Origin: Pratylenchus scribneri
Lineage: Eukaryota > Nematoda > Chromadorea > Rhabditida > Pratylenchidae
DNA length: 64,000 bases
Assembly: GCA_030063045.1 (NCBI GenBank)
Contig: JAQSEB010000001.1
Location: 2,790,001 to 2,854,000 of the forward strand
Direction: 5' to 3'
The position numbers and the translations under genes are program-made. This document shows positions 63,158-64,000 of the stretch, in pieces (within the stretch, counting starts at the first letter, position 1; each line of letters begins with the position of its first letter). A model generated the notes under the pieces. The model searched no databases, had not been told where the DNA came from, and saw only the letters and a program-made list of their open reading frames with translations.

Positions 63158-63424
63158 ATGTCCAATGCTGAAAATAATCAGTATCTTCGAGAAGGTCTTC
63201 AACGTGCGAGACGAGGTTTTGCTGAAACCGAAGAAGAATTTCGTCGAAGGGAAGAAGAACTGACGCGAAGGGAGGAAGAACTAAGGCGAGAAGAAGAAGA
63301 AGTGAGGCGACTGGAGGATGCAGAACGGCGTCGCCAAAATCGACTGCGGGAACAATGGCATCAAGCAAACGAACGTCGTCGCAACCGCCGCCAGAATCGA
63401 GATCAGCAAGATGGGCAACAATGA
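63158..63424 (+). CDS. Small Arg/Glu/Gln-rich coiled-coil protein, copy C (88 aa)
   Basis: Single exon, intact. MSNAENNQYLREGLQRARRG then a highly repetitive charged helix (EEEFRRREEELTRREEELRR), ending NRDQQDGQQ. Longer than copies A and B by extra REEELRR-type heptads. A CTTTTTCAG acceptor lies 24 bp before the ATG. No signal peptide. Faces copy D, on the other strand, across about 140 bp. Confidence 0.72.
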   Translation: MSNAENNQYLREGLQRARRGFAETEEEFRRREEELTRREEELRREEEEVRRLEDAERRRQNRLREQWHQANERRRNRRQNRDQQDGQQ

Positions 63425-63563
63425 ACGATGATGAGGATAATGTGAAAGTAAAGAAGAGATTAATGTAAAGAGGAAGATAAATAATATTGTTGAAAAACGT
63501 ATATAATAATAAATGCTTTTCCATTTTAATAAATAAATAAAGCCGAATCCATTCGATCGAATA

Positions 63564-63763
63564 TTATTTAAAAAGTTGTAAATAGCGTCGTTCTTCTATC
63601 TGTCTCAAAACTTCTTCCCTCCTTCGCCTAATTTCTTCTCGACGCTGATTTCTCCCGTGCGTTGGCATATTATTTGATAACGACGATTCTGTTCTCTAAC
63701 ACGTCGCATGTGTTCTGCCCATTCGCGGCGAAGATTTTCCCCTTCTCGCTCCGAATCGGACAT
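63564..63763 (-). pseudogene. Small Arg/Glu/Gln-rich coiled-coil protein, copy D, frameshifted
   Basis: Starts MSDSEREGENLRREWAEHMR and continues to QNRRYQ; the open frame then loses family character and stops at 63605 (52 aa). In another frame the family-like charged helix resumes (RNQRREEIRRRREEVLRQIE) and stops at 63564. This indicates a frameshift near 63665-63675, real or from sequence error. The leader before the ATG resembles that of copy A. It lacks the GGQQ end. Confidence 0.65.
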
Positions 63764-64000
63764 TTTTGGTGGACGTTTAACAGATCTGAATAAAATTTTT
63801 TATTTTGATAAATTTGTAAAATAGGATTTTAAAATTGGGAATGGAATAAAAGGAAGGGGGTATTTATATTCAGGCTTGGGGAAAGCTGCAAAATGTTAAA
63901 TTATAAATTTTTTCAAAGTCAAATCGTATTTTGACCAAATTTTATGGCCAAAAAATTACATTTGCAATTTTTTGAAGCTTTCTTTCCTATATATATATTT

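Overview
This is a eukaryotic window and almost certainly a nematode genome. Genes are split into many short exons by small AT-rich introns (often 41-60 nt). Recognisable products include a ZAG-1/ZEB zinc-finger factor with a PLDLS CtBP motif, a DEG/ENaC channel, a secreted ShKT-domain protein, a cathepsin F-type protease and an SR splicing factor. Several introns begin with GC instead of GT, and many 3' splice sites end in AAG. Elevated GC-AG introns are reported for cyst nematodes (Globodera/Heterodera), so a tylenchid plant-parasitic nematode is my best guess; that placement is an inference. Gene models were built by hand from splice signals, reading phase and protein-family knowledge; no search was run.

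Layout. 0.2-3.7 kb: 3' half of a zag-1-like gene whose intron holds a 1.26 kb foldback element. 5.0-5.7 kb: 26-bp satellite. 6.2-7.2 kb: SR protein (minus). 7.2-19.2 kb: 12 kb with no gene I can support, containing a hAT MITE with a perfect 8-bp target duplication and a copy of a dispersed repeat. 19.2-22.7 kb: class A neuropeptide-type GPCR. 23.6-24.4 kb: ShKT secreted protein (minus). 25.5-27.5 kb: GW-rich protein with an RRM-like C-terminus (minus). 30.5-34.3 kb: DEG/ENaC channel with a satellite in one intron. 35.0-37.4 kb: cathepsin F. 37.9-39.9 kb: coiled-coil, proline-rich protein (minus) with an intronic tRNA-Thr-like gene that has an abnormal anticodon arm. 42.5-43.7 kb: CCCH finger protein. 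44.2-48.1 kb: GRWD1 and HIBCH, 209 bp apart on the same strand (possible operon). 48.4-51.0 kb: an unrecognised protein and a GDPD phosphodiesterase with two lesions (both minus). 51.6-52.4 kb: a membrane protein, 5' end unresolved.

The last 12 kb is rearranged and repeat-rich. It holds four members of an unrecognised family of small Arg/Glu/Gln-rich coiled-coil proteins (71-88 aa, C-terminus ...GQQ), at least two further hAT-like MITEs with perfect 8-bp duplications, and an SLC10-type transporter. One exon of that transporter is split by a 1,206-bp Mutator-like element, which has long repeat-built inverted termini, a 9-bp target duplication, and its own intact three-exon FLYWCH zinc-finger gene but no recognisable transposase. 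This insertion and the small-protein family are the two most interesting items.

Functionally the genes are mostly unrelated (transcription, splicing, neuropeptide signalling, ion channel, proteolysis, ribosome assembly, valine catabolism, lipid hydrolysis, transport). No single pathway links them.
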